Part shown: positions 43,201 to 51,715 of the stretch, in pieces | How the letters are laid out: each line of letters begins with the position of its first letter | How positions within the stretch are numbered: the stretch's first letter is position 1 | Source of the DNA: Nocardioides albertanoniae | GTDB lineage: Bacteria; Actinomycetota; Actinomycetes; Propionibacteriales; Nocardioidaceae | DNA length: 64,000 bases | Direction: 5' to 3' | Assembly (NCBI RefSeq): GCF_006716315.1 | Contig: NZ_VFOV01000001.1 | Location: 602,501-666,500 of the forward strand | Made by a program: the position numbers and the translations under genes | Notes under the pieces: generated by a model | Told to the model about the DNA's origin: nothing | Database searches by the model: none | The model's input: the letters and a program-made list of their open reading frames with translations, nothing else

Positions 43201-43346
43201 TTCTTGAGCGTGACCGTCTGGTCGGCATCGGCCTTGAGTCGGTCGATGACACTGGGATCCGGCTGTGCGGCGACGGCGGCGATCGGTGTGACCACCAGGC
43301 CTGCCGCGACGAGCGCAAGGGTGATTCCTTGCTTTCCGAGCTTCAC
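40272..43346 (-). CDS. large secreted M4-family (thermolysin-like) metalloprotease with PA insert
   Basis: 1024 residues. Signal peptide (~1-26, 'ITLALVAAGLVVTPIAAVAA'), FTP/PepSY-type propeptide (~30-220), catalytic M4 domain with zinc motif HEWGH (His348, Glu349, His352) and third ligand in 'GALNEAYSDMWG', an inserted PA domain ('CTAYANAADVAGKWAYVDRG' onward, ~465-555), the second part of the M4 domain with 'TNSGVINHHYALL' (active-site His), a jelly-roll/MAM-like domain (~770-930) and a terminal Ig-like domain. It would degrade extracellular protein. GTG start with GAGGAG Shine-Dalgarno. Divergent from whiB7. Confidence 0.9.
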   Translation of the reverse strand: MKLGKQGITLALVAAGLVVTPIAAVAAQPDPSVIDRLKADADQTVTLKKEGATGQIGFVSTKGDLLPDVAADSKSEAAAKAREYLDTYAPVFGAEADQLDQSKVSTTPAGWTVEFKQAYKDVPVFGGTLKAHVDKAGDLTSVNGFAAPDLDLSTTPAWSKAKASAKALELVKAKPADAHADGKVSTKGVKVVKADLNVYRMGAAQGVSGKSLLAWVIEVTNGSTVRETLVIDATSGKPVNRYSMLHTATDRELVEKHNTPDTGDDATVWVENDAFPGTLDQDQANEVATTGESYWLYKNTFGRDSYDGAGAKMITVNNDPAISCPNANWNGATTNYCSGVTSDDVVAHEWGHAYTEYTSGLIYQWQPGALNEAYSDMWGSTVDLINSRENDSSEEIKRTDGSCSTSSPARVKFEITAPEDAAGLCQVASASWTAADAFASPVTADIVVARDAADAEGPSETDGCTAYANAADVAGKWAYVDRGTCSFQIKADNAVAAGAAGLVVGNNTAAAPGTMSGTSTIPGVMIDMAHAEKVRTAGAATAAISQTTNTDESTRWLMGEDSTAFGGAIRDMWNPTCYGDPGKVSDAEYHCDGATDSGGVHTNSGVINHHYALLVDGGSYNDTTVPGIGLDKAANLIWHAQTNYLTPTSGFPEYAQAMVSSCADLTGVTTLKKPTLGTSTPQTGGGETPGGEAEAPALEPITADDCAAVAAANAATELTEEPVQCNFGPMLDPNTPALCGEGTNEITTYTEDFEDGLAGWTQDADALVAGNDYPWEAVSGTEGNDTGLAWGPDPVEGQCGDPAGDITSRNGLISPEITVPAGLTPRFTFDHSVRTESTWDGGNVKVSVNGGDFALVDQAAYLFNAPGGTMADGSGYLQGEAAWTGTDGGSFTGQWGTTIVDLDAIANAGDTVQFRFDMARDGCNGVEGWAVDNVSVSYCTEKALPEISAASPKKGKVEITVDGDRASGTVTVTEGNHRVGTFTLKNKKETATFKARKGTHTYEVAYSGDRRNEATTETVTVEVR

Positions 43347-43527
43347 GGGTTGCTCCTCTCGGGAAAAGCCGCGTCAGGTCGCGGCGATTTCGCATCGTAG
43401 AGATATTTGCGATGCCGGAGGGGGCAAACGGGAATCACGAGTCCGAACCGAGTCGATCGAGGCAGCCCCCGGCAGGATCAGCGGGGACTCGGGTGGCGGC
43501 TCAGGGGCGATCTAAGGTAGTTGCCCG

Positions 43528-43827
43528 ATGTGGGGGCCTACCTCAGGCGCAGATTCTCGTGGGGTGCCCTTGGAGATCATCCCGCCTCTGTACGCCGCTG
43601 GCCTGCCGTGCCATGGAGACGACTCTGCGTTGTGGTTCTCAGAGTCCCCGACCGCCCTCGAGGTGGCCAAAGACCGTTGCCTCGACTGCCCGGTGATGCG
43701 CGAGTGCCTCTCCGGTGCGCTGGCCCGCTCCGAGCCGTGGGGCGTGTGGGGCGGCGAGATCGTCGAACGCGGTCAGGTCGTCACCCACAAGCGCGGCCGT
43801 GGCCGCCCGCGCCGCAACGCCGCCTGA
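43528..43827 (+). CDS. whiB7: WhiB7-type transcriptional regulator
   Basis: 99 residues. Four cluster cysteines in 'GLPCHGDDSALWF' and 'CLDCPVMREC', the 'EPWGVWGGEI' turn, and a C-terminal AT-hook 'KRGRGRPRRN' which among WhiB proteins marks WhiB7. WhiB7 is an Fe-S protein that binds the primary sigma factor and AT-rich DNA upstream of -35 elements to switch on resistance to ribosome-targeting antibiotics. ATG 43528 has a weak AAGG upstream; GTG 43564 is an alternative. I see no short upstream ORF plus terminator of the kind controlling mycobacterial whiB7; a GCATCG/CGATGC palindrome at 43392-43415 is the only nearby symmetry. Confidence 0.85.
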   Translation: MWGPTSGADSRGVPLEIIPPLYAAGLPCHGDDSALWFSESPTALEVAKDRCLDCPVMRECLSGALARSEPWGVWGGEIVERGQVVTHKRGRGRPRRNAA

Positions 43828-43857
43828 CGGTGCTCGCTTGCTCGCTCGCCGGCGGGC

Positions 43858-44754
43858 TCAGGAGTGTGCTGACTCCAGGCCGAGGCCGGCCGCGACGGCG
43901 GCGATGCGGTCAGGCGCGGCGTACGCCTCGATCTCGGTGATCCGGCCCTCGACGACGGTGAAGCCCATGACGCTGGCGAGCTTCCCGCGCACGGTGACCA
44001 CCACGCCGGCGAGGCCGTTGACGAGCGCCGGGCGGGTGACCCGCTCGGGATGCGCATACCTGGTGGCGTTGCCTGCCACCGTCTCGGCGCCGCGATAGGT
44101 CGTGACTCCGGCGCCGCTGTCGGCACGCAGCACGACGTCGGGGTGGAGGGCGCCGACCAGGCGAGCCAGGTCGCCGTCGCGGGCGGCCGCGAAGAACGCG
44201 TCCACGACCTCGCGCTGGGCACTCATGCCGTCGCTCGGGGCGCGTCCGTGCACTCGTCTGCGTGCACGGCTGGCGAGCTGGCGGGTCGAGTCGGAGGAGC
44301 GGTCGAGCATCGCGGCGATCTCGTCGAAGGGCACCGCGAAGAGATCATGGAGCACGAACGCCAGCCGCTCGTCGGGGGAGAGCTGGTCGAGCACGACGAG
44401 CAGCGCGATGCTGACCGAGTCGGCGAGCACCGCGCGCTCGACCGGGTCGTGCTCCCCGGTGTCGTCGAGCACGACCGTCGGCGCGGGCAGGCCGGCCTCG
44501 AACGGCCCCGCCTCGAGGGACACCTCGCCGCGACTCTTGCGCGTACGCAGCATGTTGAGGCTGACTCGTGCGACCACGGTCGTCAGCCACCCGCCGAGGT
44601 TGTCGATCTCGTCGGCCTCGCTGCGGGTCAGCCGGAGCCAGGCCTCCTGCACGGCGTCCTCGGCCTCCGTGGTGGAGCCGAGCATCCGGTAGGCCACGCC
44701 GAACAGGTGTCGGCGCTCGTGCTCGAAACGCTCGGCCAGCCATTCCTGCTGCAT
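43858..44754 (-). CDS. ECF41-family sigma factor with SnoaL-like C-terminal domain
   Basis: 298 residues. Sigma region 2 ('FGVAYRMLGSTTEAEDAVQEAWLRL'), region 4 ('LSPDERLAFVLHDLFAVPFDEIA'), then a ~115-residue SnoaL-like domain ('VVDAFFAAARDGDLARLVGALHPDVVL', 'ALVNGLAGVVV', 'AAPDRIAAV') of the kind that regulates ECF41 (SigJ-like) sigma factors without a separate anti-sigma factor. ECF41 genes sit beside a carboxymuconolactone decarboxylase, oxidoreductase or epimerase gene; here an AhpD-like gene is divergent. Promoters of ECF41 type are visible in both directions (44805-44831, 44864-44890). Confidence 0.88.
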   Translation of the reverse strand: MQQEWLAERFEHERRHLFGVAYRMLGSTTEAEDAVQEAWLRLTRSEADEIDNLGGWLTTVVARVSLNMLRTRKSRGEVSLEAGPFEAGLPAPTVVLDDTGEHDPVERAVLADSVSIALLVVLDQLSPDERLAFVLHDLFAVPFDEIAAMLDRSSDSTRQLASRARRRVHGRAPSDGMSAQREVVDAFFAAARDGDLARLVGALHPDVVLRADSGAGVTTYRGAETVAGNATRYAHPERVTRPALVNGLAGVVVTVRGKLASVMGFTVVEGRITEIEAYAAPDRIAAVAAGLGLESAHS

Positions 44755-44804
44755 CTGTGTCCCCTGGATCGTTGCGGTCTCGGGGCGGTGGCCCCTACCG
44801 ACCT

Positions 44805-44831
44805 GACACGTGAAGCAGAGCAGATGTGACC
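44805..44831 (-). promoter_or_regulatory. ECF41-type promoter of the sigma gene
   Basis: On the minus strand: GGTCACA (-35, 44831-44825), 16-nt spacer, TGTC (-10, 44808-44805). Each element differs by one base from the ECF41 consensus TGTCACA-N16-CGTC. Confidence 0.55.
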
Positions 44832-44863
44832 GATCCCGCCCAAGAAATTTTCTCGCTCCGGGC

Positions 44864-44890
44864 TGTCACATCCACCCCGGCCGCCGGGTC
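44864..44890 (+). promoter_or_regulatory. ECF41-type promoter of the AhpD-like gene
   Basis: TGTCACA (44864-44870, exact consensus), 16-nt spacer, GGTC (44887-44890, consensus CGTC). It ends 9 nt before ATG 44900, so the transcript would be leaderless or nearly so. Confidence 0.65.
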
Positions 44891-44899
44891 AGGGATGGC

Positions 44900-45364
44900 A
44901 TGAGCAACCGAATGAAGAACCCGATCGAAGTCATCCCGCAGTCCCTCAAGGGCGTCGGCAACCTCATCGCCGCTGTCACCGAAGGTGGTCTGCCCGAGAC
45001 CACCACCGAGCTCGTCGCCATCCGGGTGAGTCAGATCAACGGGTGCGCGGCCTGCCTCCAGGGCCACTACACCCGCCTCGACGCCATCGGCCTGTCGATC
45101 CAGAAGGTCATCGGGGTGGCGGCCTTCCGCGAGTCACCCTTCTTCGACGAGGCGGAGAAGGCCGCGCTGGCCCTGGCCGAAGCGGTCACCCGTCTCGCCG
45201 ACGCCGACGACGCCGTGCCCGACGAGCTCTGGCGCGAGGTCACCAAGCACTACGACGAGAAGCAGACCGCAGCGCTGGTCCTCTGCATCGCCACCCACAA
45301 CCTCTTCAACCGGGTCAACGTGACGGTGCGCGAAGACCCCTCGACCGCCAAGTGGGCCGGCTGA
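44900..45364 (+). CDS. carboxymuconolactone decarboxylase / AhpD-like protein
   Basis: 154 residues. Redox motif 'CAACLQGHY' (CxxC with His four residues on) as in AhpD alkylhydroperoxidases, in 'VSQINGCAACLQGHYTRLDAIG'. Likely target of the divergent ECF41 sigma factor, to judge from the promoter and from known ECF41 contexts. ATG 44900 ('MSNRMKNPIEV'); ATG 44912 is possible. A thiol-dependent peroxide or nitrosative defence role is inferred. Confidence 0.85.
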   Translation: MSNRMKNPIEVIPQSLKGVGNLIAAVTEGGLPETTTELVAIRVSQINGCAACLQGHYTRLDAIGLSIQKVIGVAAFRESPFFDEAEKAALALAEAVTRLADADDAVPDELWREVTKHYDEKQTAALVLCIATHNLFNRVNVTVREDPSTAKWAG

Positions 45365-45406
45365 ACGGGAGGGCTGCACGGGAGGGCTGAGCGGGTCCGC
45401 GGCTGC

Positions 45407-45477
45407 TGTAACACGCTGTTCGTAGGACTTTCCGGTCGTTCCCATAGGGCGAGTAGTCCTACGAACGACGTGTTACA
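45407..45477. terminator. bidirectional terminator, 22-bp stem with two mismatches
   Basis: Arms 45407-45428 and 45456-45477 (TGTAACACG and GTTCGTAGGAC blocks pair perfectly; two central bases do not), 27-nt loop. Between convergent AhpD-like and phosphoglucomutase genes. Confidence 0.65.
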
Positions 45478-45483
45478 CGCGGC

Positions 45484-47148
<1,665 letters not shown>

Positions 47149-47185
47149 GTGCCCATCATGCCTACTGACCCGTAATGTTCTCCTC

Positions 47186-47977
47186 ATGCCCCTCGTCACC
47201 ACCGAAATCACCGACGGCATCGCGCAGGTGCGTCTCAACCGCCCCGACAAGCTCAACGCGCTGACCCTCGACCTGCTCCGCGAGCTCGTCGACACCGCCA
47301 AGGAGCTCGGACGCAACCACGACCTGCGTGCGGTCGTCATCGCCGGCGAGGGTGACGCGTTCACCGCCGGCCTCGACTTCGCCTCTGTTCTGCGTGACCC
47401 GAAGAAGGTTGTCGGCGCGTTCGTGCCCGTGCCCTTCCGCGGCACCAACCTCTTCCAGGAGTCGGTCTGGGCGTGGCGCCGGCTGCCGGTGCCGGTCATC
47501 GCGGCCGTCCACGGTCACTGCCTCGGCGGCGGCGTGCAGATCGCGCTCGGAGCCGACTTCCGCATCGCCGAGCCCGACTCGCAGTGGTCGGTGCTCGAGG
47601 GCAAGTGGGGCATCATCCCCGACATGACCGGCATCCGGTCGCTCTCCGAGGTCGTCGGCATCGACACCGCCAAGAAGCTCACCATGACCGCCGAGCAGTT
47701 CTCCGGCGAGCGTGCCTACGAGCTCGGTCTCGTCACCGAGCTCTCCGCCGACCCGGTGGCCACCGCCACCGTCTTCGCCCGCAAGCTCGCCGAGCGCTCC
47801 CCGGACCAGCTCGCCGCCGCCAAGCGCCTCTTCAACGACACCTGGTACGCCCCCATCAAGCGCACCTTCTCCCGCGAGCGCATCGAACAGCTCCGCCTCC
47901 TCTTCGGCGAGAACACCAAGATCGCCCGCGAGGCCGCCTTCAAGCGCGAGCGGCCGACCTACAAGCCCCGCCGCTGA
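47186..47977 (+). CDS. crotonase/enoyl-CoA hydratase family protein
   Basis: 263 residues. Crotonase core: '[17 protein letters not shown]', '[12 protein letters not shown]' (oxyanion-hole segment), '[19 protein letters not shown]', '[16 protein letters not shown]'. Glu in 'LEGKWG' and Asp in 'IPDMTG' are candidate catalytic acids; the latter position is typical of enoyl-CoA isomerase-like members, so hydratase versus isomerase is open. ATG 47186. Ends 10 nt before a 21-nt repeat array and overlaps the convergent membrane protein gene by 19 nt. Confidence 0.88.
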   Translation: MPLVTTEITDGIAQVRLNRPDKLNALTLDLLRELVDTAKELGRNHDLRAVVIAGEGDAFTAGLDFASVLRDPKKVVGAFVPVPFRGTNLFQESVWAWRRLPVPVIAAVHGHCLGGGVQIALGADFRIAEPDSQWSVLEGKWGIIPDMTGIRSLSEVVGIDTAKKLTMTAEQFSGERAYELGLVTELSADPVATATVFARKLAERSPDQLAAAKRLFNDTWYAPIKRTFSRERIEQLRLLFGENTKIAREAAFKRERPTYKPRR

Positions 47978-48792
47978 CCCTCCTCCGCCGAAGCGTCACT
48001 CCCGCAGGTCGAGGAGTCGCTCGCGTCGGTCGAAGCGTCACTCCTGCAGGCTGAAGAGTCACTCCTGCAGGTCGAGGCGTCATCTGGTGACTTCTCGACC
48101 TGCGTGCGTGACTCCTCGGCCTGCAGACCTGACTTCTCGGCGTGCTTGCGCCGGCGGCGGATCTCGCTCTGGGCCAGGATGAACGCGAAGATCACCGGCC
48201 AGATGTATTTCAGGTGGTCTGCGAGCCACGTGACCCAGTCGGGGAGCCGTACGTCCGGCAGATCCGGCCAGGGGATCGACGGCCACGGGATGCTGGGGAG
48301 GTCGGGGAGCGGCAGGTCGGGCAGGTCGGGCATGTTGGGCAGCGGGATGTCGATGTCGGGGAGCGAGATCCTCGCGAGGATCCAGGCGACGACCATCGCC
48401 GCCACGATGCCGCCGACCACGCCGGCGGCACCGCCGAGGGTCTCGATGAGCGCGTAGCGCTTGGGGTGGTCGATCACCCGGCGTTCGTACGCCGCGGCCC
48501 GTGACCCCGGCTCGGGGGTGAGGTCGAGCCCGCCGATGCCGGTGAGTCCACCGAGGTCCTCGTCGGGGGCGAAGTAGGTCGCTCGCCGTGGCGTACCCAG
48601 CCCCGAGTGCACCACGAGCAGGCTGCCGAGGTGCTCGGTCTCCAGCCGGGCCCGGTCGTCGGCAGACTTCTTGGTGAGCACCTCGTCGCCGTCGACGGTC
48701 CACACGAACGTGCGCACGATCTCACCGGTCACCTCGAGCCGGTGGGTGCTGCCGTCGATCGTCCGCGACCAGATCTGGACCTTCTTGCTCAC
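47959..48792 (-). CDS. hypothetical membrane protein with repeat-derived C-terminal tail
   Basis: 277 residues. N-terminal ~90 residues are soluble ('VQIWSRTIDGSTHRLEVTGEIV'), followed by a membrane helix ('GVVGGIVAAMVVAWILARI'), a striking Pro/Asp-rich segment 'PDIDIPLPNMPDLPDLPLP' onward with 'IPWPSIPWPDLPD', a second helix ('YIWPVIFAFILAQSE') and a ~55-residue tail that is wholly translated 21-nt repeat units (AEKSGLQ, AEESRTQ, VEKSPDD, then ASTCRSD, SSACRSD in inverted orientation). No known family recognised. ATG 48792. The tail makes the gene run into the end of the convergent crotonase gene. Confidence 0.7.
   Translation of the reverse strand: MSKKVQIWSRTIDGSTHRLEVTGEIVRTFVWTVDGDEVLTKKSADDRARLETEHLGSLLVVHSGLGTPRRATYFAPDEDLGGLTGIGGLDLTPEPGSRAAAYERRVIDHPKRYALIETLGGAAGVVGGIVAAMVVAWILARISLPDIDIPLPNMPDLPDLPLPDLPSIPWPSIPWPDLPDVRLPDWVTWLADHLKYIWPVIFAFILAQSEIRRRRKHAEKSGLQAEESRTQVEKSPDDASTCRSDSSACRSDASTDASDSSTCGSDASAEEGQRRGL
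47987..48141. repeat. 21-nt repeat array, two halves converging on a palindromic junction
   Basis: Plus-oriented units at 47987-48007, 48008-48028, 48029-48049, 48050-48070, 48071-48082; minus-oriented units at 48121-48141, 48100-48120, 48079-48099. At the junction GTCGAGGCGTCA / TGACTTCTCGAC pair across a 5-nt TCTGG loop. Same unit as at 542-625 and 7559-7671. The array codes for the C-terminus of the minus-strand membrane protein. Confidence 0.85.
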
Positions 48793-48875
48793 CCTGGTGA
48801 ATCTAGGGTGCGGGCGACCCGCGAGGCATCGGTCGCGGGTAGGGACCGAGTCAGACTTTGGTCAGGGGAGGCCGG

Positions 48876-49817
48876 TCACGGGTAGGCGATGCCGGTGGTC
48901 TGCTCGGAGAGCTCCCACAGCGCGCGGGCCGCCTCCGGGTCACGCGCGAGCCTGGTCGCGGAGACCGGCTTCGGGGCGCCGCGGCCCTCGAGGGCGTCGC
49001 CGGGCCCGACGTACGTCCCGGGCTCCAGCTCGACGTAGGTCGATGCCATCAGGGCGGGCCATGCGCCGGCCTCGGGCGTCTGGGCCATCGCCCGGACGGC
49101 CGCCTCCCCGATGCTCGCGATCGGCGCGATCACGTTCTTGGACGCACCGTTGGCCATCAGGTGGGTGGAGGCGAGCCCCGGGTGGGCGGCGTACGCCGTG
49201 ACCGGCAGCCCCGCCTTCTCCAGGCGTCGCTGCAGCTCGTTGGTGAAGAGCAGGTTGGCGAGCTTCGACTGGGAGTAGACACCCCACGGCGAATACCGCC
49301 CGACCTGCACGGTCGGGAAGCCGAGCGGTGCCTTGCGGGCCAGCTTGTGCATCATGCTCGACATCGTCACGATGCGGCCCTCGCCGCTCTCGGCCAGCGG
49401 CTCGAGCAACAGCCCGGTCAGCAGGAACGGCCCGAAGTGGTTGGTCGCCATCTGCAGGTCGAGGTCGTCGACGGTGCGCGACTGCGGGGTGGCCATGACG
49501 CCGGCGTTGTTGACCAGCAGGTGCAGCGGCCCGCCGCCCTCGAAGGTCGCGTCGGCGATCGCCTCGGCTCCCGCACGCACCGCCTGGAGCGAGGAGAGAT
49601 CCAGGGCGACCCGGTCGAGCTGTGCTCCCGGGACCTCCTCGACCAGGGACGCCGAGGCCGCGTCGAGCTTCTCCCACGATCGCCCGGCCAGCACGACCCG
49701 TGCACCCGCCGCGAGGAGACCGCGCGCGATGAAATATCCGATCCCGCCGATCGTCGGGCCGGTCACCACGGCGTTCTTGCCGGTCAGGTCTGGAATGTCG
49801 GAGGTCGTCCAGGGCAT
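48876..49817 (-). CDS. short-chain dehydrogenase/reductase (SDR)
   Basis: 313 residues. Cofactor motif 'AVVTGPTIGGIGYFIA' (TGxxxGIG), 'LHLLVNNAGVMA', catalytic Ser in 'IVTMSSMMHKLA' and 'YSQSK' (Tyr/Lys pair). Length and C-terminal loop resemble retinol dehydrogenase/WW-oxidoreductase-like actinobacterial SDRs. ATG 49817. Substrate unknown. The IS481-type element is inserted 58 bp upstream of its start and could affect its promoter. Confidence 0.85.
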   Translation of the reverse strand: MPWTTSDIPDLTGKNAVVTGPTIGGIGYFIARGLLAAGARVVLAGRSWEKLDAASASLVEEVPGAQLDRVALDLSSLQAVRAGAEAIADATFEGGGPLHLLVNNAGVMATPQSRTVDDLDLQMATNHFGPFLLTGLLLEPLAESGEGRIVTMSSMMHKLARKAPLGFPTVQVGRYSPWGVYSQSKLANLLFTNELQRRLEKAGLPVTAYAAHPGLASTHLMANGASKNVIAPIASIGEAAVRAMAQTPEAGAWPALMASTYVELEPGTYVGPGDALEGRGAPKPVSATRLARDPEAARALWELSEQTTGIAYP

Positions 49818-49875
49818 GCGGCCACACTATGGGGCGCTTGGATGCGATGGGCGCATTTGCCCCGGCGCAGCTAGT

Positions 49876-51006
49876 TGTGATGCCCAGGCACGTTGGTCGA
49901 GTTCCTGTGACGACACGGTCTGAGGTGTAGATGGACGAAGGCCTCCCCGGTGTGGAGTGGAGCTGTCTAGGAACCAGTTCCGCCACCAGGAGAGGCCTTC
50001 GTGTCCCACGCTACCCATGCCAACGCTGCCCTGACCCCTCGCGCCCGGCTCAGGCTTGCGCGTCTCGTCGTTGAACACGGCTGGCCGCCGGCCCGCGCTG
50101 CTGAGCGTTATGACGTCTCGTGGCGTACCGCGAAGAAGTGGGCCGAGCGTTACCGCTACGAAGGTCCGGCTGGGATGCTCGACCGGTCCTCAGCGCCGCA
50201 CCATCAACCCAACCTGACCCCGGCTCCGGTCGTGCGCAAGATCGTGCATCTGCGGTGGAAACAACGCCTCGGGCCGGTCCAGATCGCCGACAGGCTCAAC
50301 ATGGCTTCCTCGACCGTGCACGCCGTGCTCGTGCGGTGTCGGATCAACCGTCTCGCCCACATCGACCGGGCCACCGGTGAGCCGATCCGCCGCTACGAAC
50401 ACGACAAGCCCGGCGACCTGATCCACGTCGACGTCAAGAAGCTCGGCAAGATCCCCGACGGCGGCGGCTGGCGCTACCTCGGCAAACAGCAGGGCGACAA
50501 GAACCGCTCCACAACAGCCAAACGCACCGGTGGACCCAAGAACAAACACCGTCAACCACTGATCGGAACCTGCTACCTACACACCGTGATCGACGACCAC
50601 TCCCGCGTGGCCTACGTCGAAGCCCACGACGACGAGACCAGCCAAACCGCTGTCGCGGTCCTCAAGAACGCGGTCGCCTGGTTCGCCGCCCGCGGCGTCA
50701 CCGTCCAGCGTGTCATCAGCGACAACGGCAGCTGCTACAAGTCCCACCTATGGCGCGAAACCTGCGCAGATCTAGGCATCACGCCGAAGAAGACCAGGCC
50801 CTACCGGCCACAGACCAACGGGAAGATCGAACGCTTCCACCGCACCCTGGCCGAGGGATGGGCATTCAAGAAGTTCTACAACTCCGAATCCGCCCGACTC
50901 GCCGCCCTGCCAGGATGGGTCCACCAGTACAACCACCACCGGCCCCACTCAGCAATCGGGAAAGCCGCACCCATCACCAGATTGAACAACCTGGCTGGGC
51001 ATCACA
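49876..51006 (+). mobile_element. IS481-family insertion sequence, complete (1131 bp)
   Basis: Terminal inverted repeats begin TGTGATGCCCAG at both ends (20 of 23 positions match). Flanks are GCTAGT (49870-49875) and GCTAGC (51007-51012), an imperfect 6-bp duplication matching the NCTAGN target known for IS481. One full-length transposase gene is inside. Inserted between the SDR gene and lysE. Confidence 0.85.
49936..50001 (+). promoter_or_regulatory. hairpin masking the transposase start
   Basis: CGAAGGCCTC (49936-49945) pairs perfectly with GAGGCCTTCG (49992-50001), which contains the Shine-Dalgarno region and the first base of the GTG start. A transcript entering from outside would fold and hide the start. 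Confidence 0.5.
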
Positions 51007-51011
51007 GCTAG
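50001..51011 (+). CDS. IS481-family transposase
   Basis: 336 residues. Two N-terminal HTH segments ('RARLRLARLVVEHGWPPARA', 'GPVQIADRLNMASSTVHAVL'), then an rve integrase core with DDE residues: 'LIHVDVKKLGKIP', 'TVIDDHSRVAYVE', 'VQRVISDNGSCYKS', 'YRPQTNGKIERFHRTL'. A 'KHRQPLIGT' bridge interrupts the core as in other IS481 proteins. GTG start after AGGAGAGG. The stop codon TAG (51009-51011) lies outside the inverted repeat, in the duplicated CTAG target. Confidence 0.93.
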   Translation: MSHATHANAALTPRARLRLARLVVEHGWPPARAAERYDVSWRTAKKWAERYRYEGPAGMLDRSSAPHHQPNLTPAPVVRKIVHLRWKQRLGPVQIADRLNMASSTVHAVLVRCRINRLAHIDRATGEPIRRYEHDKPGDLIHVDVKKLGKIPDGGGWRYLGKQQGDKNRSTTAKRTGGPKNKHRQPLIGTCYLHTVIDDHSRVAYVEAHDDETSQTAVAVLKNAVAWFAARGVTVQRVISDNGSCYKSHLWRETCADLGITPKKTRPYRPQTNGKIERFHRTLAEGWAFKKFYNSESARLAALPGWVHQYNHHRPHSAIGKAAPITRLNNLAGHHS

Positions 51012-51616
51012 CCGATCCCGCCCAGTGCGAGCCCGGCAGCGATCGCGATCATGGTGCACCCGATGACGATGTCGAGCACCTGCCACGCCCGCCGCCCGGC
51101 GAGCAGCGGCTCCAGCAGGCGAGCGCCGTAGCCGAGACCGGCGAACCAGACGATGCTGGCCAGGCACCCGCCGATCGCGAAGCCCCACCGCGCGGAACCG
51201 TACGTCGCCGCGATCGACCCGTGCAGCAGAAGCGTGTCGATGTAGACGTGCGGGTTGAGCCAGGTGAACGCGGTCGCCTTGGCGATCACCCGGAGCACGG
51301 GCTCGCGCGGTGCGTCGGCCGCGGTCATCCCCTCGGGCCGCAGCGCCCTGCGGAACGATCCGATGCCATACCAGCCCAGGAACGCGACCCCGAACCAGCG
51401 CAGCAGCTCCAGTGCCCAGTCGGCGCGCGAGACGATCGCGCCCATCCCGCCGACGCCCGCGCAGATCAGGATCAGGTCGGAGGCCGCGCACACGCTCACC
51501 ACGACCAGCACGTGCGAGCGCAGGATGCCCTGACGCAGCACGTAGGCGTTCTGCGAGCCGATGGCGATGATGAGGCTGAGCCCGGTCACGAGACCGGCGA
51601 GGCTGGCGTGGATCAC
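51008..51616 (-). CDS. lysE: LysE/ArgO-type basic amino acid exporter
   Basis: 202 residues with six hydrophobic helices; the LysE start 'GLVTGLSLIIAIGSQNAYVLRQGI' region is clear, with 'TAFTWLNPHVYIDT' in the middle. It exports lysine and/or arginine. GTG 51616. Divergent from a LysG/ArgP regulator as in Corynebacterium glutamicum. Its stop codon (TAG, 51010-51008) uses the same CTAG that the IS element targeted, so the IS abuts the last codon; length is normal, so nothing important seems lost. Confidence 0.9.
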   Translation of the reverse strand: MIHASLAGLVTGLSLIIAIGSQNAYVLRQGILRSHVLVVVSVCAASDLILICAGVGGMGAIVSRADWALELLRWFGVAFLGWYGIGSFRRALRPEGMTAADAPREPVLRVIAKATAFTWLNPHVYIDTLLLHGSIAATYGSARWGFAIGGCLASIVWFAGLGYGARLLEPLLAGRRAWQVLDIVIGCTMIAIAAGLALGGIG

Positions 51617-51715
51617 GCCGATGACGCTAGGTGTGGAGCATCCTGCAGGCCAGCGAAAGAATCTAACTGAACATAAGGCGGGCTTAAGCAAGCAGACGTG
51701 AGCGAGAATGCGGTC

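Noticed and set aside
43412..43696. Frame starting at ATG 43412 as a whiB7 leader ORF
   Set aside because: It is 94 codons long and runs through most of whiB7 in another frame, with no terminator between; not a regulatory mini-ORF.
47149..47499. Upstream extension of the phosphoglucomutase frame
   Set aside because: It lies antisense to the crotonase gene, and Pgm homologues begin near the ATG at 47148.
47987..48141. CRISPR array from the 21-nt repeats
   Set aside because: Units are contiguous with no unique spacers, change orientation, lie in coding DNA and have no cas genes nearby.
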